Assembly: GCA_017409825.1 (NCBI GenBank)
Contig: JAFQRZ010000029.1
Span: 1 to 64,000 of the forward strand
Reading direction: 5' to 3'
Length of the DNA stretch: 64,000 bases
DNA from: Agathobacter sp.
GTDB taxonomy: Bacteria > Bacillota > Clostridia > Lachnospirales > Lachnospiraceae
Of this stretch, positions 37,200 through 44,179 are shown one piece after another. Positions within the stretch are counted from its first letter, which is position 1, and the number at the start of each line of letters is the position of its first letter. The position numbers and the translations under genes are program-made. The notes under the pieces are model-generated. The model was not told where the DNA came from, ran no database searches, and was given only the letters and a program-made list of their open reading frames with translations.

Positions 37200-37790
37200 A
37201 TGAAGATATTATTTATGTCTGATGAGGAGTCAAAAGAGTATTGGGATTTTTTCCGTAGAGAAGCCTTTGAAGGAATTGATCTGATTGTTTCCTGTGGAGA
37301 TTTGGAGGCGGAGTATCTAAGCTTCCTTACCACGATGACATCCATTCCAGTTTTGTATGTCAAAGGCAATCACGATTATAAATATGATACACGTCCGCCA
37401 GAAGGCTGCATTTGTATCGAAGATGATGTCTTTGAATTTGAAGGGGTGCGTTTCGTAGGATTAGGTGGCTCGTACCGCTATAAGGAAGGTGGAAACCAGT
37501 TCACTGAAGATGAGATGCGAAAGCGGGTGCGACGTCTTTGGTTCAAGTTGCTTCGAAAGAAGGGCTTTGACGTGCTGGTTACCCACGCACCAGCCTACGG
37601 AGTGAATGATGGGGAGGATTTGCCACATAGGGGCTTTGAAGCCTTTGGAGAACTTATCCAGAAATACAATCCGAAATATTTTGTTCATGGACATGTACAT
37701 ATGAATTACGGACGTCAGTATCCAAGAGAGGATGTACTGGGGGAAACAAAGGTGATTAATGCGTATAATCACTATATTGTAGAATTATAA
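37200..37790 (+). CDS. Calcineurin-like metallophosphoesterase with altered first motif
   Basis: The 196-residue protein has the metallophosphoesterase motifs SCGDLEAEYL, KGNHDYKYDT, VTHAPAYG and the final HGHVHMNYG. The first motif, usually DxH, reads MSDEESKEY, so Glu replaces the metal-binding His. Other clostridial members of this small family appear to share that change, but I cannot check. It lies four bases after the ParB-BMP gene and shares its transcript; the hairpin at 37814 ends it. A phosphodiesterase acting with a ligand sensor is a possible reading. The substrate is unknown. Confidence 0.82.
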   Translation: MKILFMSDEESKEYWDFFRREAFEGIDLIVSCGDLEAEYLSFLTTMTSIPVLYVKGNHDYKYDTRPPEGCICIEDDVFEFEGVRFVGLGGSYRYKEGGNQFTEDEMRKRVRRLWFKLLRKKGFDVLVTHAPAYGVNDGEDLPHRGFEAFGELIQKYNPKYFVHGHVHMNYGRQYPREDVLGETKVINAYNHYIVEL

Positions 37791-37813
37791 AATGAAACGT
37801 AATAAGGATAAGA

Positions 37814-37840
37814 AAAAGCCCTCGATATTCGAGGGCTTTT
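37814..37840. terminator. Bidirectional terminator
   Basis: A 12-bp perfect stem (37814-37825 with 37829-37840) with A4/T4 ends serves the metallophosphoesterase transcript on plus and tRNA-Thr on minus. Confidence 0.88.
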
Positions 37841-37841
37841 A

Positions 37842-37914
37842 AGCTACTAACGGGAGTCGGACCCGTGACCTCTACATTACCAATGTAGCGCTCTACCACC
37901 TGAGCTATAGTAGC
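37842..37914 (-). tRNA. tRNA-Thr (anticodon GGT)
   Basis: The 73-nt cloverleaf has acceptor GCTACTA/TAGTAGC, anticodon stem CTACA/TGTAG with loop TTGGTAA and a T-arm CGGGTCCGACTCCCG. CCA is not encoded. Confidence 0.95.
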
Positions 37915-37944
37915 ATTTATAAAGTTGACCGAGTCAACTGTTAA

Positions 37945-37973
37945 ATTATACTATGCAAAAAGCAAAATGTCAA
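37945..37973 (-). promoter_or_regulatory. Consensus promoter of tRNA-Thr
   Basis: On minus, TTGACA (37973-37968) and TATAAT (37950-37945) are exact consensus hexamers with 17-bp spacing. A 7-bp inverted repeat (37923-37929 with 37933-37939) lies just downstream in the leader. Confidence 0.92.
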
Positions 37974-37990
37974 CTGAAATTTGCATGGAA

Positions 37991-38797
37991 TTAGGATTTA
38001 TAAATCGACATAATTTGTTTTACATAGTTCTGTGTTTCTTCAAACGGTGGGATGCCACCATATTCTTCGACACGATTTGGACCGGCATTGTAGCCAGCAA
38101 GTGCGTATTCGATATTTCCATCAAACTGCTTCAATAAAGAGGCGAGGAATTTTGCACCGCCCATAATATTTTGTTCTGCATCATAGGCATCTGTCACGCC
38201 TAAATATTCTGCTGATTTTGGCATGAGCTGCATTACGCCCATAGCACCAGACTTACTGGTAACGTCTGGACGGAAACGAGACTCTGCATACGCTACGCAT
38301 TTCAGCAGTTTTACATCAATATCATAGGTTTCGGCAGCTTTTGCGAAATATTGGTTGAGTTCGTCGCTACATGCCAGTGGACCATCATTTGGAACTGTGC
38401 TTGTTGAACCATGATTCTTGGTGGATTCGCTTTGAATCGGTGTATTTTCGCCAGGTGTCGTGCTGGTTGCAGGCTTGGTAATCGTAGGTGTTACCGGTGG
38501 TACATGAACCTTGAGTGGTGCGCCTGGATTCCAGTCGTCGGTAGGAACTGGTGATTGGATGTTCGCACCGAGTGTACTACGGAAGCGCATAATGGCAGCC
38601 GCATCTACAGAATCAGGATTGACAGAACCTGTAGCACTTTCCTTTACCATGGCATCGATAGTCATAGCCTTCAAAGCGGTTTGATTGAGTACCAAAACGT
38701 CCTGAAAGGATTTTTCCTCTGGGATATTGGTAATCGTAGTCTTGCCACTGGTATCAACAGATGAAGTTGGAACATAACTGCTAACTTTAATTTTCAT
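37991..38797 (-). CDS. Lytic transglycosylase (SLT domain) without signal peptide
   Basis: The 268-residue protein ends in an SLT goose-lysozyme-like domain (about 140-268) with catalytic Glu172 in VAYAESRF, followed by SKSGAMGVMQLMP and LAGYNAGPNRV, which are the family signatures. The N-terminal 140 residues are polar, Thr/Pro-rich, and contain no hydrophobic signal or anchor. Similar signal-less transglycosylases in motile clostridia lie near flagellar genes and may pass through the flagellar export route; the nearby cheY/cheC makes that plausible but unproven. It is monocistronic and divergent from lysA. Confidence 0.87.
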   Translation of the reverse strand: MKIKVSSYVPTSSVDTSGKTTITNIPEEKSFQDVLVLNQTALKAMTIDAMVKESATGSVNPDSVDAAAIMRFRSTLGANIQSPVPTDDWNPGAPLKVHVPPVTPTITKPATSTTPGENTPIQSESTKNHGSTSTVPNDGPLACSDELNQYFAKAAETYDIDVKLLKCVAYAESRFRPDVTSKSGAMGVMQLMPKSAEYLGVTDAYDAEQNIMGGAKFLASLLKQFDGNIEYALAGYNAGPNRVEEYGGIPPFEETQNYVKQIMSIYKS

Positions 38798-38981
38798 TCT
38801 TTTCTCTTTCTGTAAAATCTTAATACATTACATAATTTATATCGGCACAAAAGCAATTTTGGATTATACCCTATAATTATAAGAAGTATAACATAAAAGT
38901 CTCTTGAAATAAACGCAAACTTGTTGTAGTCTAAGAAAGTATTATTTTGTCACATAATATGTGGCTTAAAGGAGAATCTAG

Positions 38982-40247
38982 ATGAAAAAATTACCTTTTG
39001 TAACAAAAGAACAGGTGGAAGAAATAGTAAAAACATATCCGACTCCATTTCATCTTTATGATGAAGCAGGGATTCGTGCGAATGCGAAAGCGGTAAAGGA
39101 AGCCTTCGCATGGAATAAAGGATTTCGTGAATATTTTGCAGTGAAGGCAACACCAAACCCATTTTTGATTGATATTTTGAAGGAATATGATTTCGGATGC
39201 GATTGTTCATCCATGACAGAGCTTATGATGGCAAAAGCGTGCGGAATGGATGGAGAACACATCATGTTCTCTTCCAATGAGACACCATTAGAGGAGTTTG
39301 CTTACGCAAATGAATTAGGTGCTATCATCAATTTGGATGATTTCACACATATCCAGTGTCTCGAAGATACTTTGGGCTATATTCCAGAAACGATTAGCTG
39401 CCGTTACAATCCAGGCGGTGTGTTTGCCATGAGCAATGGTATCATGGACAACCCTGGCGATTCGAAATATGGTATGACAAGAGAGCAGCTTTTCGATGCA
39501 TTTAAACTTTTGAAGGAAAAGGGAGCAAAAAAATTCGGTATTCATGCTTTCCTTGCCAGCAATACAGTAACGAATGAATATTATCCTAAGTTGGCGCGTC
39601 AGTTGTTTGAATTGGTGGTAGAGCTTCAGAAGGAAACGGGCTGTCATATCGCATTTGTAAATCTTTCTGGCGGCGTTGGCGTACCTTATACACCAGATCA
39701 GGAACCAAACGACATCTATGCGATTGGAGAAGGCGTTCATCAGGCATTTGACGAAGTATTAGTTCCAGCAGGTATGGGTGATGTGGCGATTTATGCAGAG
39801 ATGGGCCGTTTCATGATGGCGCCTTATGGCTGCCTCGTAACACAGGCAATCCACGAAAAACACATCTACAAGGAATATATCGGGGTAGATGCTTGTGCAG
39901 TAAACCTTATGCGTCCAGCAATGTATGGTTCCTACCATCATATTACTGTACTTGGCAAAGAAGAGGCGCCATGCACAGAAACTTACGATGTCGTAGGTTC
40001 TCTCTGTGAAAACAATGATAAATTTGCTATCGACCGCAAGCTTCCTAAGATTGATAAGGGGGATTACCTCGTCATTCATGACACAGGAGCCCACGGCTTC
40101 TCTATGGGCTACAGCTACAATGGCAAACTTAAATCAGCAGAGCTTTTATTACAGGAGGATGGCAGCGTGAAAATGATTCGTCGTGCAGAAACACCAGCGG
40201 ATTATTTTGCAACGTTTGATTGCTTTGAATATAAGTTTGAGAAATAA
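38982..40247 (+). CDS. lysA: Diaminopimelate decarboxylase (PLP fold III)
   Basis: The enzyme decarboxylates meso-diaminopimelate to lysine. The 421-residue protein has the PLP lysine Lys55 in YFAVKATP, the phosphate-binding NLSGGVGVP, and C-terminal active-site elements LMRPAMYGSYH, SLCENND and HDTGAHGFSMGYSYNG. The CENND motif replaces the more usual CESGD, so a related decarboxylase such as carboxynorspermidine decarboxylase should be kept in mind. AAAGGAG precedes the ATG. An intrinsic terminator follows at once, and the phage-tail cluster starts just beyond it. Confidence 0.85.
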   Translation: MKKLPFVTKEQVEEIVKTYPTPFHLYDEAGIRANAKAVKEAFAWNKGFREYFAVKATPNPFLIDILKEYDFGCDCSSMTELMMAKACGMDGEHIMFSSNETPLEEFAYANELGAIINLDDFTHIQCLEDTLGYIPETISCRYNPGGVFAMSNGIMDNPGDSKYGMTREQLFDAFKLLKEKGAKKFGIHAFLASNTVTNEYYPKLARQLFELVVELQKETGCHIAFVNLSGGVGVPYTPDQEPNDIYAIGEGVHQAFDEVLVPAGMGDVAIYAEMGRFMMAPYGCLVTQAIHEKHIYKEYIGVDACAVNLMRPAMYGSYHHITVLGKEEAPCTETYDVVGSLCENNDKFAIDRKLPKIDKGDYLVIHDTGAHGFSMGYSYNGKLKSAELLLQEDGSVKMIRRAETPADYFATFDCFEYKFEK

Positions 40248-40273
40248 AAAAAGCACCTTATGGTGCTTTTTTT
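40246..40273 (+). terminator. Terminator after lysA
   Basis: A 12-bp perfect stem (40246-40257 with 40262-40273) around TTAT, with T7 in the 3' arm. It marks the left border of the tail cluster. Confidence 0.9.
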
Positions 40274-40303
40274 GATATAAAGTACTACCATATATGGTAC
40301 TAC

Positions 40304-40534
40304 TTAGGTAGAATGTGCCGCTCTTTCTAACAGGTTCACAGAGCATTCTTTCTCAAAATCGTTATTACATATATGAGCCATAGCGTGTAAAAATTTTTGC
40401 TGCTGTTGTTCCTGCGATAATGTAGATTCAATCAGAATGGTGTAGCTGCCATCTTCGTTTGGCACTACTGCTTCCTTCACAGGCCCATGAAATTCAATCA
40501 AGCGGACCTGATAATCAACATTATAGAGTAGCAT
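40304..40534 (-). CDS. Short ImmA/IrrE-like protein
   Basis: The 76-residue protein resembles small phage-associated relatives of ImmA/IrrE metallopeptidases: EAVVPNEDGSYTILIESTLS, then KFLHAMAHICNNDF. The zinc motif HExxH reads HAMAH, with no catalytic Glu, so protease activity is doubtful. Its start overlaps the stop of the XRE repressor by one base (TAATG), so the two are coupled. In temperate phages such pairs control repressor release after DNA damage. This version may act by binding only. Family assignment is tentative. Confidence 0.6.
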   Translation of the reverse strand: MLLYNVDYQVRLIEFHGPVKEAVVPNEDGSYTILIESTLSQEQQQQKFLHAMAHICNNDFEKECSVNLLERAAHST

Positions 40535-40902
40535 TAATCGATATTCCCCTGTTCCTTTCTTTTTAAGGCAAGTAACATACTGTGAATGGTCTGTAAATCC
40601 TCCGGACTAGAGTCTCTAGCCGCATCAAAAAGCACACGAAGCTCTTTGTTTTCGAAAATAGCCTGAGCTACTTTCACAGTCTCATCGTTTAAATAATAGG
40701 TTTCTGATTCTTCTTCGCCAGTTCGTAAGTATTCCACAGAAACACCTAGAAAATCCGCGATCTTTGAAAGTTTATCATTCTTAGGATTACTTCTTCCAGA
40801 TTTCCAATCAGAAAAAGTAGATTTCGTAATGCCAGTAGCCCTTACTATATCGGCATCTTTTAATCCTTTTGCATCTCGTATCTTGCAATAAATTTCATAC
40901 AT
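40534..40902 (-). CDS. XRE/Cro-CI family repressor of the tail cluster
   Basis: The 122-residue protein has an N-terminal helix-turn-helix (residues about 5-62: KGLKDADIVRATGITKSTFSD and NPKNDKLSKIADFLGVSVEYL) and a short acidic C-terminal part. It reads leftward from a shared control region with four TTCnGAA sites, opposite to the SSB and tail genes, like a phage repressor. GGGG upstream supports the ATG at 40902; the frame is open to 41019, but that part is not conserved-looking. It likely represses the rightward promoter. There is no self-cleavage domain, so induction may involve the ImmA-like partner. Confidence 0.87.
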   Translation of the reverse strand: MYEIYCKIRDAKGLKDADIVRATGITKSTFSDWKSGRSNPKNDKLSKIADFLGVSVEYLRTGEEESETYYLNDETVKVAQAIFENKELRVLFDAARDSSPEDLQTIHSMLLALKRKEQGNID

Positions 40903-40948
40903 GATATTCCCCCATCTAAAAAAAGTTTTAAAATCCGTATAAAAATGA

Positions 40949-41066
40949 TTGACAAGTTCTGAAATCCAAACTATTATAAATACACAAGGTTCGGAAATCA
41001 AAACAAATCTATCTAGCAAATATATTATAACTGATTTCCGAACTTATATCAAGAAAAAGTTCGGAA
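40949..41066. promoter_or_regulatory. Divergent control region with four TTCnGAA operators
   Basis: TTCTGAA (40957-40963), TTCGGAA (40990-40996), TTCCGAA (41036-41042) and TTCGGAA (41060-41066) are near-identical dyads. The first lies in the spacer of a rightward promoter TTGACA (40949-40954)/TATTAT (40972-40977, 17-bp spacing). The second lies upstream of a leftward TATAAT (40979-40974). The last abuts the ribosome binding site of the SSB gene. This is the expected layout for control by the adjacent XRE repressor. Confidence 0.8.
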
Positions 41067-41079
41067 GGGAGTGAATTTG

Positions 41080-41700
41080 GTGAATAATCAAACAGAAAAC
41101 AATCAAGTTACCTTAGTCGGTCATATTGCATCTGGTTTTACCTTTAGTCATGAAGTATATGGGGAAGGGTTTTACCTGCTGGAGGTCGACGTGAAGCGAT
41201 TATCAGGAGCCACGGATAAGATTCCAGTTATGGTCTCAGAGCGTCTAGTGGATGTAAGCCAGGAGTATTGTGGGGAAGCAGTATACCTGATAGGACAGTT
41301 TCGTTCGTTTAACAAACAGGGAGAAAACAAAAAGCATCTCATGTTATATGTGTTTGCGAGAGAATTTTTATTCTTGGATAAGCCAGATGCTGTAGATGAG
41401 CAGAACCATATTATATTGGATGGATATATCTGTAAAGAGGTGTTATATCGAAAAACGCCACAGGATAGAGAAATTGCAGATGTATTAGTAGCTGTAAATC
41501 GTTCATACGGGAAATCAGACTATATCCCATGCATTATTTGGGGAAGAAATGCTCAGTTTATTGCGAATTTTCCAGCAGGCACCCATGTGCAGCTTTGGGG
41601 TAGGGTTCAAAGCCGAGAATACCTCAAAAGAAAAAATGAGAACGAGACAGAACAACGTGTAGCCTATGAAGTGTCTGTGAGCAAGGTTAATTTACCTTAG
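41080..41700 (+). CDS. SSB-like protein with two OB-fold segments
   Basis: The 206-residue protein resembles clostridial single-stranded DNA-binding-like proteins. Two OB-like segments are visible: residues about 8-105 (VTLVGHIASGFTFSHEVYGEGFYLLEVDVKR) and 110-206 (HIILDGYICKEVLYRKTP...ADVLVAVNR and IPCIIWGRNAQF). It lacks the acidic C-terminal tail of housekeeping SSB. AAGGGAG is best spaced for the GTG at 41080; an upstream GTG is too close. It is the first rightward gene and is under the repressor operators. An SSB in a cluster with no replication genes is odd; it could be a leftover early gene or have a regulatory role. Confidence 0.78.
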   Translation: MNNQTENNQVTLVGHIASGFTFSHEVYGEGFYLLEVDVKRLSGATDKIPVMVSERLVDVSQEYCGEAVYLIGQFRSFNKQGENKKHLMLYVFAREFLFLDKPDAVDEQNHIILDGYICKEVLYRKTPQDREIADVLVAVNRSYGKSDYIPCIIWGRNAQFIANFPAGTHVQLWGRVQSREYLKRKNENETEQRVAYEVSVSKVNLP

Positions 41701-41713
41701 AAATGGAGGTCAA

Positions 41714-42166
41714 ATGGTTCTGACAAGACAGGTATTAGAAGATTATCAAAAATTGGGGCGTGAAATTGCCCGAATTAATAAAAAACTCGATTATTATGCA
41801 AATACCCCATTGAAAGCCCAACATGGTATCGTAAAAGGTTCTACAAAAGGCTTTCCATACACGGAACGTCGTATTGAGGTAGGAGCCCCTAGCATCGCAG
41901 ACACGAAGCAGCGGGAGCAAAAGGTGAGAGAACTGATGATTCAGCTTGGCAATAGGAAAAAGGAGTATGAGCAACTGAAATTTGATATCGATATCGAGAT
42001 AGAAGAGATAGAAGATATGGAAATGCGTCAGATATTGCAGTATAGATACATAGATGAAATGACAATCGCGGAAATAGGAGAATCCATCGGCTATGACCGA
42101 AGCACCATCTCCAAAAAAATAGACCGATTCCTAGACAAACAGGTTTCCCCCACTTCACATTTATAG
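41714..42166 (+). CDS. ArpU/sigma region-4-like late activator
   Basis: The 150-residue protein has a coiled-coil N-terminal half (LEDYQKLGREIARINKKLDYY and EQKVRELMIQLGNRKKEYEQL) and a C-terminal sigma-70 region-4-like helix-turn-helix (LQYRYIDEMTIAEIGESIGYDRSTISKKIDRF). This layout matches DUF1492/ArpU-type phage regulators that switch on late genes. GGAGG lies before the ATG. It is 13 bp after the SSB gene and directly precedes the tail genes, as such regulators precede packaging and tail genes in intact phages. It is a candidate activator for the dyad-containing cargo promoters; that is inference. Confidence 0.8.
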   Translation: MVLTRQVLEDYQKLGREIARINKKLDYYANTPLKAQHGIVKGSTKGFPYTERRIEVGAPSIADTKQREQKVRELMIQLGNRKKEYEQLKFDIDIEIEEIEDMEMRQILQYRYIDEMTIAEIGESIGYDRSTISKKIDRFLDKQVSPTSHL

Positions 42167-42194
42167 TGTGCTAGGATGACTATTGTAAAGAATT

Positions 42195-42617
42195 ATGTTT
42201 AGAGAGGAGGTGACGGACATTCTTAGCGTAAGAGAGTTGATATACACACGATTAACCCAAAGACTTCTGGAAGACGAGGGCGCACCTTATACCGCAGAAA
42301 CATTACATCTGACGGAAACAAAAAAAGGTGTACCTACAGAGTTTCCAGCCTTGCACATAGATTTTATCGGTGAAACGAGTACTGCAGGAGATTTGGAAAA
42401 GACACAACAGAATGCGATTATTTCGACCATCGAATTAAAAGCATATTCCGATACATCGCTTGGAGAGGCAAGCGAAATTTTAGATAAAGCAGGTGATGTG
42501 ATGATTGCCATGGGCTACTCTGTGATTCAGGGGCCAGAAGATGTATCAGACACAAACCATGCCAAATCGGTACGTTTCCGCCGAACCATTGGAGACGAAG
42601 ATATCAAATATTTATAA
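42195..42617 (+). CDS. Tail terminator protein
   Basis: The 140-residue protein fits the tail terminator/minor tail (gpU-like) slot just before the tail tube. It shows ILSVRELIYTRLTQRLLE, a FPALHIDFIGE strand, IISTIELKAYSD and a final SVRFRRTIGDEDIKY strand, like small phage proteins that cap tail polymerisation. The annotated ATG at 42195 has only a weak AAAG upstream, whereas a strong GAGGAGG (42204-42210) sits inside the frame and is followed eight bases later by an in-frame ATT at 42219. Initiation at AUU would give 132 residues and parallels the flippase at 4059. The role is assigned mainly by position. Confidence 0.65.
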   Translation: MFREEVTDILSVRELIYTRLTQRLLEDEGAPYTAETLHLTETKKGVPTEFPALHIDFIGETSTAGDLEKTQQNAIISTIELKAYSDTSLGEASEILDKAGDVMIAMGYSVIQGPEDVSDTNHAKSVRFRRTIGDEDIKYL

Positions 42618-42644
42618 AAATCAAGAATTAGGAGGTAATTTAAC

Positions 42645-43139
42645 ATGGCAAGTACAAGTTATTTAGCAAGAGTAATTATTAAGGAGCACACAGACACAGG
42701 AGCAACTACAGATTTCACAGGAAATTACAAATTATTGATCAAAGCAAAATCAATTCCAGCACCTGTATCTGCACCAAACACAGTAGAAAGCACTACTCTC
42801 GAAGATGATACACAGACCTTTGAAATGGGCATCAAGACATCTGACAAGAGAGAAGTCAAAGGTAATCTTGAAAAAGAATACTTACAGGCAATTAACGAAA
42901 TGGCTGGTAAGAAAATCGACATCATCCACATGTATGGTACAGACGGTGTCGGCGGCGTAGCGAAATACGCTTATGTAGGACAGGTAGTAGCTACTCCAGA
43001 TGAAGTAGGCGGAAATGATGAAATCATCGGCATGACAGCAACTATCATTCCAAACACCGTAGCAGTAGAATGTACCGACGAATATGTCGTAACAGACAAC
43101 AAAGACGGCACATTCACTGTAGCAAAAGCAAATGCGTAA
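42645..43139 (+). CDS. Major tail tube protein
   Basis: The 164-residue protein is the probable tail tube subunit. It starts TSYLARVIIKEHT, has alternating beta strands typical of the tube fold (YKLLIKAKSIPAP, VESTTLEDDTQTFEMGIKTSD, KIDIIHMYGTDG) and ends in a short VVTDNKDGTFTVAKANA strand. AGGAGGT stands before the ATG and codon use is strongly optimised, as expected of the most abundant protein of the particle. No sheath gene is next to it, so the tail is non-contractile. Confidence 0.87.
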   Translation: MASTSYLARVIIKEHTDTGATTDFTGNYKLLIKAKSIPAPVSAPNTVESTTLEDDTQTFEMGIKTSDKREVKGNLEKEYLQAINEMAGKKIDIIHMYGTDGVGGVAKYAYVGQVVATPDEVGGNDEIIGMTATIIPNTVAVECTDEYVVTDNKDGTFTVAKANA

Positions 43140-43197
43140 ATCAGCATAAGGGAGACAGGAAATGTCTCCCTTTTCTCAAAAAGGAGGAGAGCATACA

Positions 43198-43638
43198 ATG
43201 TATAAACTTAAAATGAAAGACAAAGAATACGAGATTAAATTCGGATATAAGCCAACCCTGAAAGCCAACCTGATTTCACGCATGATTCAGGCTGGCAGTA
43301 ATGTTTCCCAGCAGGGAGAAGGCAGTGAGACCCTTTTGCAGGTAGAAGAAATGCTGCTGCTCATTCCAGAAATCATTCTGGTAGGATTGCAGAAAAACCA
43401 TAAGGATGAATTTGGATATGATTATGACACCGACGAAGGCAAGACGACTGCCTTGGACAAGGTTTTCGATATGATGGACGACTACTTCGAGGAAGAAAGT
43501 GCAGACATTCTCCAGTTGTACAATGATTTGCAGAACGAGATGTTGAGCGAGGGTTTTTTAAAGAGTATGTTCCAGAGGGAAATGGCGGAACAGAAGAAAG
43601 CGAACAAGAAGAATACCAAGAAAACTCCTCAGAATTAA
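43198..43638 (+). CDS. Tail assembly chaperone, short form (gpG-like)
   Basis: The 146-residue protein lies between the tube and tape measure genes, the standard place for the G chaperone, and begins YKLKMKDKEYEIKFGYKPTL. It is rich in acidic and leucine residues (VEEMLLLIPEIILVGLQKNH) and ends in a lysine-rich tail. The AAGGAGGAG spacing selects the ATG at 43198. A T TTT TTA slippery sequence at 43554-43560 in the correct frame lets a fraction of ribosomes shift -1 into the downstream frame, giving a longer GT form. It should bind the tape measure and recruit tube subunits. Confidence 0.87.
   Translation: MYKLKMKDKEYEIKFGYKPTLKANLISRMIQAGSNVSQQGEGSETLLQVEEMLLLIPEIILVGLQKNHKDEFGYDYDTDEGKTTALDKVFDMMDDYFEEESADILQLYNDLQNEMLSEGFLKSMFQREMAEQKKANKKNTKKTPQN
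43554..43560 (+). promoter_or_regulatory. Programmed -1 ribosomal frameshift site T TTT TTA
   Basis: The zero-frame codons are TTT (43555-43557) and TTA (43558-43560), preceded by T43554, an exact X XXY YYZ heptamer. The -1 frame has its last upstream stop at 43524-43526 and is then open to 44036. Chaperone G/GT frameshifting at this point is conserved in siphoviruses. Confidence 0.85.
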
Positions 43639-44036
43639 ACTGGTCCACCTATGTAGCTGAAATAAGACCGTATTGGCTGATGGTGACGAAAGGATATGGT
43701 TTCTCCATCCACGATATTGATTGTGCATGTCCAGCGGACTTGGAACCATACGCACAGGCTCACAAAATGGAGCTCAAGGGAAATGATAACATGGCATGGA
43801 TGTATTGTGGTAATTATGTCCTCAGTGCGATATCGGTCGCGTTAGAACACTGCCTGGCAGGCAGCAAGGCGAGATCAGAATATTTAAAAGAACCAGTTCT
43901 GACACGGCTTGGGGAATATGATGGTCTCACACAGGCAGAAATTGACGAAAGAGAGCTCCGAAAAATGCTTCTCGCAGAGAAACAGTGGCAGATGGTGGGC
44001 GATAGGAGTCATTTGTCGAAGACGGAATTGAAATAA
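43560..44036 (+). CDS. Tail assembly chaperone T extension (expressed by -1 frameshift)
   Basis: This -1 frame segment encodes 158 residues joined after Leu121 of the G product, giving a 279-residue GT protein. It starts with an acidic linker (KEYVPEGNGGTEESEQ), then WSTYVAEIRPYWLMVTKGYGF, DIDCACPADLEPYAQAHK and MAWMYCGNYVLSAISVALEHCL, a pattern seen after the chaperone in many Firmicutes siphoviruses. The in-frame ATG at 43680 has no ribosome binding site, so separate initiation is unlikely. The stop codon lies directly before the hairpin at 44038. Confidence 0.82.
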   Translation, partial: KEYVPEGNGGTEESEQEEYQENSSELNWSTYVAEIRPYWLMVTKGYGFSIHDIDCACPADLEPYAQAHKMELKGNDNMAWMYCGNYVLSAISVALEHCLAGSKARSEYLKEPVLTRLGEYDGLTQAEIDERELRKMLLAEKQWQMVGDRSHLSKTELK

Positions 44037-44037
44037 G

Positions 44038-44063
44038 GCATCTACTTAGGTAGGTGTCTTTTT
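44038..44063 (+). terminator. Cassette hairpin 1
   Basis: An 8-bp stem with two G-T pairs (44038-44045 with 44050-44057) around TTAG is followed by C and T5. Similar hairpins at 46227 and 50829 stand before the two tape-measure genes. This one instead precedes the first cargo block. Confidence 0.75.
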
Positions 44064-44179
44064 ATACAAGATTATCTTCACCCCATTCACAACTTTGGTA
44101 GTGTTGAGAAAATTACGAAATGGTTGAAATAAAAACAGATAAATAAAAATATACAAACTTTTAAGAGGAGAAATTCAAT

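Noticed and set aside
43680-44036. Independent 118-residue gene starting at ATG 43680
   Set aside because: No ribosome binding site precedes it and the same frame continues upstream to the slippery site with phage-like sequence, so a frameshift product explains it better.
40300-44053. CTACTTAGGTAG at 40300-40311 and again in the hairpin at 44042-44053 as a cassette boundary
   Set aside because: A single 12-bp match is expected by chance many times in 64 kb, and the first copy is not in a hairpin followed by T's.
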